Positions 1-7,158 of a stretch of 7,465 bases of DNA are shown here, piece by piece (position 1 is the first letter of the stretch; each line of letters opens with the position of its first letter). The position numbers and the translations under genes are program-made. The stretch spans positions 1 to 7,465 of the forward strand of contig JBEKCP010000299.1 in the NCBI GenBank assembly GCA_050014815.1, read 5' to 3'. Source of the DNA: JBEKCP01 sp050014815. Its GTDB lineage: Bacteria > Planctomycetota > Planctomycetia > Pirellulales > Thermoguttaceae. The notes below the pieces were generated by a model, which was not told where the DNA came from, searched no databases, and saw only the letters and a list, made by a program, of their open reading frames with translations.

Positions 1-1
1 C

Positions 2-973
2 TACTGTTACGACGCGGCGACCGGCAAGAAACTCTGGGAAGACAACACTGGCAGCGACGTCAAGCCGATGGTTGCCATCAAGGCAAAGTGCTTGCAGGAT
101 CGCAAGCTTCCCGGCGGAATGGGCAAGGCGGTTTGCCCGGTGGTGGCGGGCGGCGTGCTGATCGTGCCGCAGTACGGCAAAGGAGGCGACATTCCGCTGC
201 GCGGCATGGACGTTGAGACCGGCAAAACCTTGTGGGAGACGGCAGACCCTGTGACGGGACCAGAGGCCACGCCGGCGGTCTGGACGTACCAGGGCAAGCA
301 ATACCTGGTGGCGGGGAATCTCAAGGGCGAACTGCGGATGATTGACCCGACCCATGGAAAGGCATTGTGGAAGGTGACTGATCTTCCTCCACTTCACTGC
401 GCGCTGACCACTTCAGCGAAACATGTGTTTGTGCTGGTGAATTCCAGAACCACGAAAGGAGAGGGCCGCCACATACAACAATATGTACGGACCTGTGCGT
501 ACAGAATCACCCCGGAAAAGGCGGAACGCGCATGGGAAGCGCCGGACGAACCGCCATTTCTCATCGAGAACTGGAAAGACACCTGCTCGATGCGCAAGGT
601 TCTCGTGCGCGATGGACTCGTCTTCAACACCAATACCAGTCTGTATATGAGCGTGTTGAAGGAGGAAACGGGAGAACCCGTTTACACCGGGTCGGGAGGC
701 TGGAATCCCGGCCGCCACTGTTGGCTCATCGAGGATCGTTTGGTCCAGATCCCAAGTCCAAGCCATCGGCAATCGGCCCATATCGAATTCTGGACTCTGG
801 ATCCGAAGGATTTCCACCAGATCGGTTCCAAATATCAGCCAGAACATGCGCGTGCCGATGGCGGGCAACTTGCCGCGGGATATGACGTGAATCTTGAACT
901 GCCTTACGCCGATGGCTTCTTCTTCATGCGTGGTTATCGCGGCACGGTCATCTGCTACGACCTGCGGAAATAG
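2..973 (+). CDS. PQQ-like beta-propeller repeat protein, 3' part (5' end outside window)
   Basis: The frame is open from the first full codon at position 2, so the gene starts upstream; the ATG at 68 is internal. The 323 visible residues contain three typical propeller blade motifs of the form Y/M/I-D-x-x-x-G-K-x-L-W: YDAATGKKLW at residues 3-12, MDVETGKTLW at 69-78 and IDPTHGKALW at 114-123. The C-terminal half is less regular and ends with a last strand, VICYDLRK. Such BamB/quinoprotein-like propellers are usually secreted or periplasmic and act as scaffolds or PQQ-dependent dehydrogenases. No catalytic signature of a PQQ alcohol dehydrogenase is visible, so the activity is unknown. GC is lower than in the next gene (30/60 at 421-480 and 29/60 at 601-660). 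The stop is 27 bases before the next start, which suggests co-transcription. The fold class is fairly sure; the function is not. Confidence 0.85.
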   Translation, partial: YCYDAATGKKLWEDNTGSDVKPMVAIKAKCLQDRKLPGGMGKAVCPVVAGGVLIVPQYGKGGDIPLRGMDVETGKTLWETADPVTGPEATPAVWTYQGKQYLVAGNLKGELRMIDPTHGKALWKVTDLPPLHCALTTSAKHVFVLVNSRTTKGEGRHIQQYVRTCAYRITPEKAERAWEAPDEPPFLIENWKDTCSMRKVLVRDGLVFNTNTSLYMSVLKEETGEPVYTGSGGWNPGRHCWLIEDRLVQIPSPSHRQSAHIEFWTLDPKDFHQIGSKYQPEHARADGGQLAAGYDVNLELPYADGFFFMRGYRGTVICYDLRK

Positions 974-1000
974 TCGGCGAGATCGAAAGAGAAGGGAAAT

Positions 1001-2167
1001 ATGAAACGCTGCCTGTGCTTGATGGCGATCGTCGGCTGCGCCGCGGTCTCTGCCGGCGAAGAGAAGCCTTTCTGGCCGGGGCGGCTGGGCGGGCCTGGGG
1101 CCAACGGCAATCCGCAAGGTGTACCGCTCTCCAAGAGCGGCATCTTCCAATGGCACTACCCCAAGGACCAGCAGGGCCAAAGCGACGAGGTCTTCGTGGC
1201 CGCCCCCGTCGCCGCGACGGGCGACAACGTGCTCGTTCCGCTGGCGGGCGAAGAGGGCCGCCGCGGCGTGGCCTGCCTGAGTGCCGACGTGAAACAACTC
1301 GACATTCCTTCGCCCCGCTGGGTGTACAAGACGAGGAACGAAGTCTGGTCCTCCGCGGCGGCTTGCAATAACGCGGTCTTGCTGGTCGACGGCCGGCCGG
1401 GTGATGCCGATCGCTTCCTCCACTGCATCGACATCGCGGAGGGCAAGCGGCGGTGGCGCGCCGTTGTGGCGCCCAAGGCCAGCGGCCGTTTCGCGGTCGC
1501 GCCGGGCCGCGTCTTCGTGCAAGACGCCGAAGGACAACTGACCTCTTATGACCTGGAAGGCAAGAAGCTGTGGTCGCAGCCTTGGCCCGCGATGGCAGTC
1601 GATCCGGTGGTCGTCGCCGGCATGGTGATCGTGGCGGAGGAACCTTCGGTCCTTGCGGGTCTGGATCCGGCCACGGGCCAACGGCGCTGGCGATTGTCGT
1701 TGCCGAAGGCCATTGCCATCGCGCCGGCCGTGTGGAAGGACGCCTTGTATGTGGGCACCAAGGCGGAGTTGGCGGCATACGATCTGGCCGGCGGGAAGAC
1801 GGCTTCCTTGTGGAGCCGGCCCTGTGATGGCGTGGCCGGTGACATTGCGGTGAGCGACAAGTGGATCGCGCTGGTCAACGGCAAGTCGGAACTGGTGCTG
1901 CTCAAGCGGGGTGACGGCGCCGAGGCGGCGCGCAAGCCTGGCGCGTTGGTCGTGGTCGCACCCATGCTCGATAGCAGCGCCGTCCTCTACGCCACAGCCG
2001 ATCAGATATGCCGCCTGCCGTTGGACAAGCCCGACGCGGAGCCCTCGCGCTGGGCCGACCTCTCCTGGCTCGGCGAGCCGGTCACGGCGATGGTATACTA
2101 TCGGAATTGCCTTTACCTGGGCATGAAGGGCTGGGGGCTGGTGCGCTTCGGCGACGCCGGCCGTTGA
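1001..2167 (+). CDS. Secreted PQQ-like beta-propeller protein, 388 aa
   Basis: This is a complete gene. The start at 1001 is favoured because it gives a short basic N-terminus (MKR), a hydrophobic core and a plausible signal peptidase I site after VSA at residue 18. An AAGGG lies at 992-996, four bases before the ATG. Blade motifs recur about every 40 residues: CIDIAEGKRRW at 142-152, YDLEGKKLW at 183-191, LDPATGQRRW at 221-230 and YDLAGGKTASLW at 260-271. This periodicity is what a beta-propeller shows. The protein is shorter than classical quinoprotein dehydrogenases (around 600 aa), and no PQQ-ligand motif is recognised, so it is better called PQQ-like or BamB-like than an enzyme. It follows another propeller gene by 27 bases and precedes the dehydrogenase gene by 51 bases to the preferred start. 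An accessory or structural role outside the cytoplasm is an inference. Confidence 0.87.
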   Translation: MKRCLCLMAIVGCAAVSAGEEKPFWPGRLGGPGANGNPQGVPLSKSGIFQWHYPKDQQGQSDEVFVAAPVAATGDNVLVPLAGEEGRRGVACLSADVKQLDIPSPRWVYKTRNEVWSSAAACNNAVLLVDGRPGDADRFLHCIDIAEGKRRWRAVVAPKASGRFAVAPGRVFVQDAEGQLTSYDLEGKKLWSQPWPAMAVDPVVVAGMVIVAEEPSVLAGLDPATGQRRWRLSLPKAIAIAPAVWKDALYVGTKAELAAYDLAGGKTASLWSRPCDGVAGDIAVSDKWIALVNGKSELVLLKRGDGAEAARKPGALVVVAPMLDSSAVLYATADQICRLPLDKPDAEPSRWADLSWLGEPVTAMVYYRNCLYLGMKGWGLVRFGDAGR

Positions 2168-2205
2168 TGGTTTACCAACCCAGGTGAAGATTATGACCCC
2201 GAAAC

Positions 2206-2210
2206 AGGAG
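2206..2210 (+). promoter_or_regulatory. Ribosome binding site that decides the start of the dehydrogenase gene
   Basis: The sequence AGGAG occupies 2206-2210. Two in-frame ATGs follow, at 2213 and 2219. The first is only two bases from the AGGAG, too close for normal initiation, while the second is eight bases away, close to the optimum. The start at 2219 is therefore preferred; it shortens the protein by two residues and leaves the Tat motif intact. Confidence 0.65.
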
Positions 2211-2218
2211 AAATGAGC

Positions 2219-3589
2219 ATGTCCAACCAAATCACGCGTCGCAACGTTCTTCAATCCGCCGGTGCGGCCGGCATCGGTTTTTGGCTCGCCGGCGGCGCCA
2301 GCGCCGCGCCGAGCCGCTCGCCCAACGAGCGGCTCCATATCGCGGTCGTCGGCGTGGGAGGCCGCGGTGGGAGCACCCATATCGGCATTTGCGGTAAAGG
2401 CAAGGCATCCGATCGGCAGCTCATCGCTATCTGTGACTGCGACCGCCGCAAAGTGGCCGCCAAGGCCGAGCAGATGCCGGGCGTGAAGACCTATACGGAC
2501 TTCCGCCGGATGTTCGACGAGTTGGGAAAGGACCTGGACGCGATCACCGTGGCCACCGCGCCCGACAACAACCACGCCAATCCGGCCCTTTGGGCGATGA
2601 CGCGCGGCAAGCACGTTTACCTCGAAAAGCCCATGGCGATGACCGTCGGGGAGTGCCGCTGGCTGGCGAAAGTCGCCCGCGAGAACAAGGTGATCACGCA
2701 ACTGGGCAACCAGCACCACAGCGAGTACGGCTTCCGCCGCGCGGCGCAGTTGATCAAGGCGGGCATCCTCGGCAAGGTGACCGAAGCGCACTGCAACATC
2801 GAGTCCAAGACCAGTGGGCGCGTTTGGATGGATGCCGGAGAACTGGCAAAACTGCCCGGCCGGCAGGCGCGGCTGCCGCAAGGGACCGAGCCGGTGCCCG
2901 ACTGGCTCGATTGGGACGCCTGGCTGGGACCGGCGAAGTTCCGGCCGTTTCACCCGGGCTGGATGTTCGGCGGGTGGCGCGAATTCTCGATCGCCTCGAT
3001 CGGCAACTTTCACAACCACTGGGTCGACGCGCCTTACATGGCGCTGGACTTGAAGTACCCGGTCACGGTCGAGGCCATCGGCCGGAGGACCGACCCGCTC
3101 CTGGATGCGGCGATCAGCGTCCGCTACACGTTTGCCGCGCGGGGCGACCAACCGGCGGTCGCGGTCTACTGGCACGGCGCCGGCACCGGGCCGACGGCCG
3201 AGATGCTCGAAGGGGTCACTCGGACTTCCACCGGCAAGCAGCCCTACCAGGTGCTCTTCATCGGCGAGAAGGGCCGGATGGCGGCGGGCTTCGGCACAGA
3301 GCCGCAGTTGTTGCCGGAGGCGACCTTCAAGGACGTGAAGCTGCCGGAGCCGGAAAAGGGATCAGGCGGGCACTCCGAACTCTGGATCAAGGGCATCCGG
3401 AACAATACGCATTGCGAATGCGATTTCCACGACTATGCCCAATACCTGGGCGAAGGCGCGCCGCTGGGGCTGGTGGCGTTCTGGGCCGGCGGGAAGATCG
3501 ACTGGGACGGCCCGAACATGAAGGCCACGAATTGCCCCGAGGCCGACGCCTGGCTCGCCCGCGAGTTCCGCAAGGAGTGGAAGCCGTAA
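2219..3589 (+). CDS. Tat-exported Gfo/Idh/MocA family oxidoreductase
   Basis: This is a 456-residue NAD(P)-dependent dehydrogenase of the glucose-fructose oxidoreductase / inositol dehydrogenase / MocA family, which oxidises or epimerises sugars and cyclitols. The N-terminus carries a twin-arginine signal: TRRNVLQ with the arginines at residues 7-8, then a hydrophobic stretch to about residue 29. The Rossmann nucleotide-binding loop GVGGRG is at 45-50. The family motif EKP, whose lysine is catalytic, is at 136-138. The segment GNFHNHWVDAP at 262-272 corresponds to the conserved substrate-site histidine region, and the C-terminal end has the usual KIDWDGPNMKATN-type tail of exported members. 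Length is normal for this subgroup. Tat export implies folding, and probably cofactor loading, before transport, as in Zymomonas glucose-fructose oxidoreductase. It lies just upstream of the ThuA-DUF1080 gene, which suggests a shared sugar pathway. The exact substrate cannot be read from sequence. Confidence 0.93.
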   Translation: MSNQITRRNVLQSAGAAGIGFWLAGGASAAPSRSPNERLHIAVVGVGGRGGSTHIGICGKGKASDRQLIAICDCDRRKVAAKAEQMPGVKTYTDFRRMFDELGKDLDAITVATAPDNNHANPALWAMTRGKHVYLEKPMAMTVGECRWLAKVARENKVITQLGNQHHSEYGFRRAAQLIKAGILGKVTEAHCNIESKTSGRVWMDAGELAKLPGRQARLPQGTEPVPDWLDWDAWLGPAKFRPFHPGWMFGGWREFSIASIGNFHNHWVDAPYMALDLKYPVTVEAIGRRTDPLLDAAISVRYTFAARGDQPAVAVYWHGAGTGPTAEMLEGVTRTSTGKQPYQVLFIGEKGRMAAGFGTEPQLLPEATFKDVKLPEPEKGSGGHSELWIKGIRNNTHCECDFHDYAQYLGEGAPLGLVAFWAGGKIDWDGPNMKATNCPEADAWLAREFRKEWKP

Positions 3590-3636
3590 CGAATAAACGG
3601 AAGCGTGTCTCCTGTCGAACAAGAACCCCACAACGT

Positions 3637-3641
3637 AGGAG
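3637..3641 (+). promoter_or_regulatory. Ribosome binding site of the ThuA-DUF1080 gene
   Basis: AGGAG lies six bases before the ATG at 3648 and supports that start, which also gives a good signal peptide. The rest of the 58-base gap (3590-3647) shows no convincing promoter or terminator, so the gene is probably co-transcribed with the dehydrogenase. Confidence 0.7.
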
Positions 3642-3647
3642 AAAGTC

Positions 3648-5234
3648 ATGGTCCACAACCTCAGCAAGAGAACCTCGTTCGCCGCAATCCTTTGCACGGC
3701 GCTGGTCGCCGCCCTTTCGTCGCGCGCTCCGGCCGTGGGCGCCGGCGCGACGAAGCCGCCGGAGCTCAGCGACTTCCTGAACAAAGAGGCGGCCGAAAAG
3801 ATCGCCGCCGCCGTACCGCAAGCCGCTACGGCCAAACCAACCAAGCCGCGCAAGGTGCTGGTGCTCACCGAATCGGCCGAATCGCTGGCCACCGCGCGGA
3901 AGAACGCCGGCCACAAGTTCGTGCCGCACACCTCCGCGCCTTCCTGTGCCAAGGCCATCGAGTTGTTGGGGCAGAAGACCGGGGCCTTCGAGGCCACGGT
4001 CGTCACCGACGCCGAAGGCTTCACCGCCGAGAACCTTGCGAAGTTCGACGCCGTCGTGTTGGCCAACGTGTATCTCGACAAGAAGCTCTACGGCGTGCCG
4101 TCGACCGGCGCGGACAAAAAGTCGGGCAAGCTCCGCCCCCAGTACCTTCAGGAAGAGGAGAAGCCCGTCTTCGCCGCCCGGCAGAAGGCCTTCGAGGACT
4201 TCGTCCGCGCGGGCAAGGGGCTGGTGGGCATTCACATCGCCGCGGCGGCCGGCATCAACTGGCCCGAATACAACGCGATCATCGGCGGGACACATTTTGG
4301 ACACGCGTGGTGGGCCCATCAGACGGTGCCGGTGAAGCTCGACGACCCGCAGTCGCCGCTGTGCGCGGCCTTCGCGGGCAAGGGGTTTGAGATCAAGGAC
4401 GACATCTATTACTTCTCGGCGCCCTACAGCCGCGAGAACGTCCACGTGTTGGCAAGCGTGGACACGGCCAAGGCCCCGAAGAGCATGACCGACGACCGCC
4501 CCGACGGCGACTACCCCGTCAGTTGGATCAAGCCCTACGGGCAGGGCCGCGTGTTCTATACATCGCTCGGGCACCAGGCCGAGACGTTCCAGAACGCGGC
4601 GTTTCTGAAGCACTTGCTCGACGGCGTTCAATACGCGCTGGGCGATCTGAAGGCCGACGCCTCGCCGGGTAAATCGCTGCCGCCGCGGGCCGACTTCGCG
4701 GCCATGCCGGGCTTTACGCCCCTGTTCGACGGCAAGGTTGGAGATTTGAACCTCGGCGCCCCGAAAGACTGGACGCCCAGAGATGGCGTGATCCATTGGC
4801 TGAGCGGCCCCGGGTCGTGCAGCTCGTGTGCAACCAAAAAGGCGTACGGCGACTTTGTGATGCGCGTGGACTTCCGCCTGCCGTGTACGTCCGACAGCGG
4901 CGTGTTCATCAAACGCGGTATTCAGGTCAATATCTGGGAATTCACGATGGGCTCGGGACAACTTTGGAACGTCGGGCTCCCGCCGGGGCCGGACGGCAAG
5001 CGGCAATCGACCACTCCGACCAGTTGCCAGGACCGCGCCGTCGGCGAGTGGAACGCGATGCTGATCACGGTTGACAAGAACCGCGTTACCGTTCTGGTCA
5101 ACTCCATCGAGGTGATGAACGTACTGCTGCCGGAGATCAAGCCGAAGTACGAACAGCCGATCACGCTCCAGAACCACACCGAGCCCGCCGAGTTCAAGAA
5201 TATCTACATCCGGCCGATCGCGGGCGGAAAGTGA
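3648..5234 (+). CDS. Secreted ThuA-like / DUF1080 (3-keto-disaccharide hydrolase-like) fusion protein
   Basis: This is a 528-residue two-domain protein. Residues 1 to about 32 form a Sec-type signal (basic SKR, then an Ala/Leu-rich core), followed by an Ala/Lys/Pro-rich linker. Residues 67 to about 335 form a ThuA-like, class I glutamine-amidotransferase-like domain: a first strand KVLVLTES, GLVGIH ending at residue 196, IGGTHFGHAWWAH at 212-224, a VSWIKPYGQGRVFYTSLGH segment and GHQAETF near 308-314. From about 355 to the end is a DUF1080 domain, starting GFTPLFDGK, with YGDFVMRVDFRL, SDSGVFIKRGIQV near 415-425 and a final beta strand around ITLQNH. DUF1080 is a laminarinase-like beta-sandwich whose characterised members act on 3-keto glycosides; ThuA is linked to keto-trehalose metabolism. 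With the adjacent dehydrogenase, a role in extracytoplasmic 3-keto-sugar processing is a reasonable inference. Cysteines at 391, 394, 413 and 460 are unusual. It is followed four bases later by the next start. Confidence 0.92.
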   Translation: MVHNLSKRTSFAAILCTALVAALSSRAPAVGAGATKPPELSDFLNKEAAEKIAAAVPQAATAKPTKPRKVLVLTESAESLATARKNAGHKFVPHTSAPSCAKAIELLGQKTGAFEATVVTDAEGFTAENLAKFDAVVLANVYLDKKLYGVPSTGADKKSGKLRPQYLQEEEKPVFAARQKAFEDFVRAGKGLVGIHIAAAAGINWPEYNAIIGGTHFGHAWWAHQTVPVKLDDPQSPLCAAFAGKGFEIKDDIYYFSAPYSRENVHVLASVDTAKAPKSMTDDRPDGDYPVSWIKPYGQGRVFYTSLGHQAETFQNAAFLKHLLDGVQYALGDLKADASPGKSLPPRADFAAMPGFTPLFDGKVGDLNLGAPKDWTPRDGVIHWLSGPGSCSSCATKKAYGDFVMRVDFRLPCTSDSGVFIKRGIQVNIWEFTMGSGQLWNVGLPPGPDGKRQSTTPTSCQDRAVGEWNAMLITVDKNRVTVLVNSIEVMNVLLPEIKPKYEQPITLQNHTEPAEFKNIYIRPIAGGK

Positions 5235-5238
5235 AATA

Positions 5239-6228
5239 ATGAAAAGACATCATCGAAGCATCGTTGCGGTTGTTTTTCTCGGCATCGCCCCTGCCATGGC
5301 ACAGGAGACGCCGAAACCGACGATGGCGATTGTCCCCGAGGCTGGGCGGCCCGTGACTGACGTGTCGGCCGGCAATGTTGACATGGCATGCGGTGGTCTG
5401 TGCGTGGTGCTGGGGCCAATGCCGGCGGAACAACTGCTGGCGCTCACCGGCGGCGGAACATGTGTCGTGCATGCCCTGGCGCGGGATACGGCCACGCTGG
5501 AGGTCTGGCGCAACGCCTTGCGTGCCGAAGGGCCCGAGGCCGGCCTGGTTCATGCGTAACAGTGGAATGGCACAAAGCTGCCGTATCGTGACGGCCTGCT
5601 GGATATGCTGACCATCGGTGATGCCAGCGCATGGCAGGCCACGGCGCTCGATGAGAAGTCGCTTTCGCGACTGATGGCGCCGGGCGGCAAGGTCTGGGAT
5701 CTCTCCGGCGGCAAGAGACAACAGATGAACCTTGCCAAAGTGGAGGGGTTGGGAACCTGGCCCAACAGTCATGTTCGGCACACCAGGATGTTCATTGGGA
5801 ATGACCGTTTATTGAAACCGCCGTTCGAACTGCGGTGGAGCGATGGTCCGCTTTGGCGCACGGATATGGGCGCATACTTTGCGATCGCGGTGGGGGATGG
5901 ACGCTTGGTGGCGCGCGTGCCGAACAAACTGCTCTGTTTCGAGGCCGCCAGCGGTCGTGAACTCTGGAGCGCGCCGTTGGACAAATCGGGTCCGCGCGAT
6001 GCTGGCGGGCCGCTGGTGTGGGCGCGAGGCGTGGTCGTGATGACGACGAAGGTCGTCAGTCAACTGGAGATTCGCCGCGTGACGGATGGCTCTGTGGTCT
6101 TCAAGGTCGATGCATCGCGTGACTGGTTGATTTCCGACGACGCGATTGCGGTCCTTCTTGAAAAGGAGTTGCGCTGTCTGGCACTGGACGGAAGCGTTCG
6201 TTGGACCGCGACCTTGAAGGACGGGTAA
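5239..6228 (+). pseudogene. Methyltransferase-like / PQQ beta-propeller fusion gene, broken by an in-frame stop and 3' truncated
   Basis: The frame starts at ATG 5239 with a signal peptide (MKRHH, hydrophobic core, cleavage after AMA) and reads 106 codons to a TAA at 5557-5559. The same frame then continues without further stops to 6228, with sequence that fits the preceding part (QWNGTKLPYRDGLLDML directly after the stop). The N-terminal part (about residues 50-155) resembles the Rossmann/SAM-methyltransferase-like domain that precedes the propeller in many planctomycete PQQ-like proteins: GGLCVVLG, VVHALARD, LPYRDGLLDML and LMAPGGKVW. The later part has propeller features: LLCFEAASGRELW at codons 231-243 and LRCLALDGSVRW near 311-322. 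Only about two or three blades are present before the final stop, far short of a closed propeller. The start overlaps the upstream operon (four-base gap). Restart at ATG 5605 lacks a ribosome binding site. A sequencing error at 5557 cannot be excluded, which would leave a truncated CDS. Confidence 0.7.
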
Positions 6229-6236
6229 CCTCCGAC

Positions 6237-7088
6237 ATGGGACTGGAAAAGACGGGGTGTCTGTTGGGCGACTTTGTCCCCGGACCACCGCCCGATCCGG
6301 CGCGCAGCATCCTGGTGTTGGGTCTTCAGACGGCGCTGAAGAACAAGAGCCCGATGACCGTGCGCATGGCGCTGTCGGACCACGGAGAGAACCATGGTTC
6401 CGCGGTGGTGCCGGGGCTCAATCATCAGCCGCACGGCGTGGACGGTTCCCGGCTCAAGGTGTCGGCCGATGCGATCAAGGGCCCGATCACCGTCTCCTTC
6501 CGGCGCGACTGCTACTGGCACTTCGATCCGTTCACCAACGAGTACGAAATCGATGCGAAAGTCCTGGGCGCGGAGGTGGTCGGGACGTACAAGGGCGTTG
6601 ACCGCGGCGTCCCGGTCGGCGGGAACATCGCCGGCGAACTCCGGCCCAAGCAAGCGCCGGTGTTGAAGCCTGATCTCTCCAACCTGGCGTCTGTGGACCT
6701 ATCGCTCCGCTGGTCTGTCGGCAAGCCGCACTGCGACCTGAAGTTGACCTACGGCCGCGGGACGCTGCAACGCGCCGAGGCGTCATACGGGCAGAACGCG
6801 CCCAAGGCCCCGTCACGTTTCGACCGCGTGGACGTGAAGATCGTGGACGATCACCTCTCCGGAGTCGTCGAACTCACCGCCAACCTCGAGGGGACGGAGG
6901 AGAAGTTCTTGTACGCCTTCAGCGCGATCATCGAGGGCACCGGCATCTCGTCGGGGTATTGGAGCGGGGAGCGGGCGGGCAAAGGGATCTACACGAAGAG
7001 CAGCAAGATGTTCGGCAAAGTGACCGTCGCCGCGGAGGAGGTCTCCGAGGCCAAGACGGAAGCGAAGCAAGAAGAGCCGCCGAAGTGA
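6237..7088 (+). CDS. Uncharacterised beta-rich protein with two similar halves, possibly 5'-truncated
   Basis: The family is not recognised by name. The 283 residues from ATG 6237 appear to hold two related beta-rich domains, about residues 20-140 and 145-265. Corresponding pieces are SRLKVSADAIKGPITVSF with FDRVDVKIVDDHLSGVVEL, and YEIDAKVLGAEVVGTYKG with YAFSAIIEGTGISSGYWSG. Each half thus has a strand, a [K/S]G turn, a strand, then a G-x-Y/W-x-G hairpin. The C-terminus is a charged tail rich in Glu, Lys and Ala. The frame is also open upstream to a TTG at 6201, overlapping the previous gene. Neither start has a well-placed Shine-Dalgarno sequence; the nearest AAGGA (6217-6221) is 15 bases from the ATG. 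No signal peptide is seen although the neighbours are exported, so the original 5' end may be lost. Proteins of this type sit beside propeller genes in PVC genomes, as recalled from general knowledge. Coding status is fairly sure; start and function are not. Confidence 0.62.
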   Translation: MGLEKTGCLLGDFVPGPPPDPARSILVLGLQTALKNKSPMTVRMALSDHGENHGSAVVPGLNHQPHGVDGSRLKVSADAIKGPITVSFRRDCYWHFDPFTNEYEIDAKVLGAEVVGTYKGVDRGVPVGGNIAGELRPKQAPVLKPDLSNLASVDLSLRWSVGKPHCDLKLTYGRGTLQRAEASYGQNAPKAPSRFDRVDVKIVDDHLSGVVELTANLEGTEEKFLYAFSAIIEGTGISSGYWSGERAGKGIYTKSSKMFGKVTVAAEEVSEAKTEAKQEEPPK

Positions 7089-7158
7089 AGAGGCGGTTCA
7101 TACCGGTGGAACCAATCAGTCTTGCCATAGACATTCAACAGAACACACGGGGGCCATT

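Noticed and set aside
1028..1039. Lipobox-like I-V-G-C in the second propeller protein, suggesting a lipoprotein.
   Set aside because: The cysteine is at residue 13, which is too close to the start for a normal lipoprotein signal; the VSA site at residue 18 fits signal peptidase I better.
413..3175. Very long open frame on the minus strand (about 920 codons).
   Set aside because: It lies antisense to three convincing + strand genes, is rich in Arg, His, Gly and Ala as expected for a shadow frame in GC-rich DNA, and shows no domain motif.
2590..3780. Long + strand frame overlapping the dehydrogenase gene.
   Set aside because: It is the shifted frame of the dehydrogenase, Arg-rich and without motifs, and it runs across the gene end into the intergenic gap and the next gene.
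3387..5177. Long open frame on the minus strand (about 596 codons).
   Set aside because: It is antisense to the dehydrogenase and ThuA-DUF1080 genes, whose family motifs are clear on the + strand; the composition is that of a shadow frame.
5557..5559. Programmed stop-codon readthrough or recoding.
   Set aside because: The codon is TAA, not TGA or TAG, and no recoding structure or insertion signal is apparent; a mutation or sequencing error is simpler.
7089..7158. A promoter in the 70-base gap before the last ORF (a TTGCCA-like box).
   Set aside because: No matching -10 element lies at a suitable distance, and planctomycete promoters are poorly defined.
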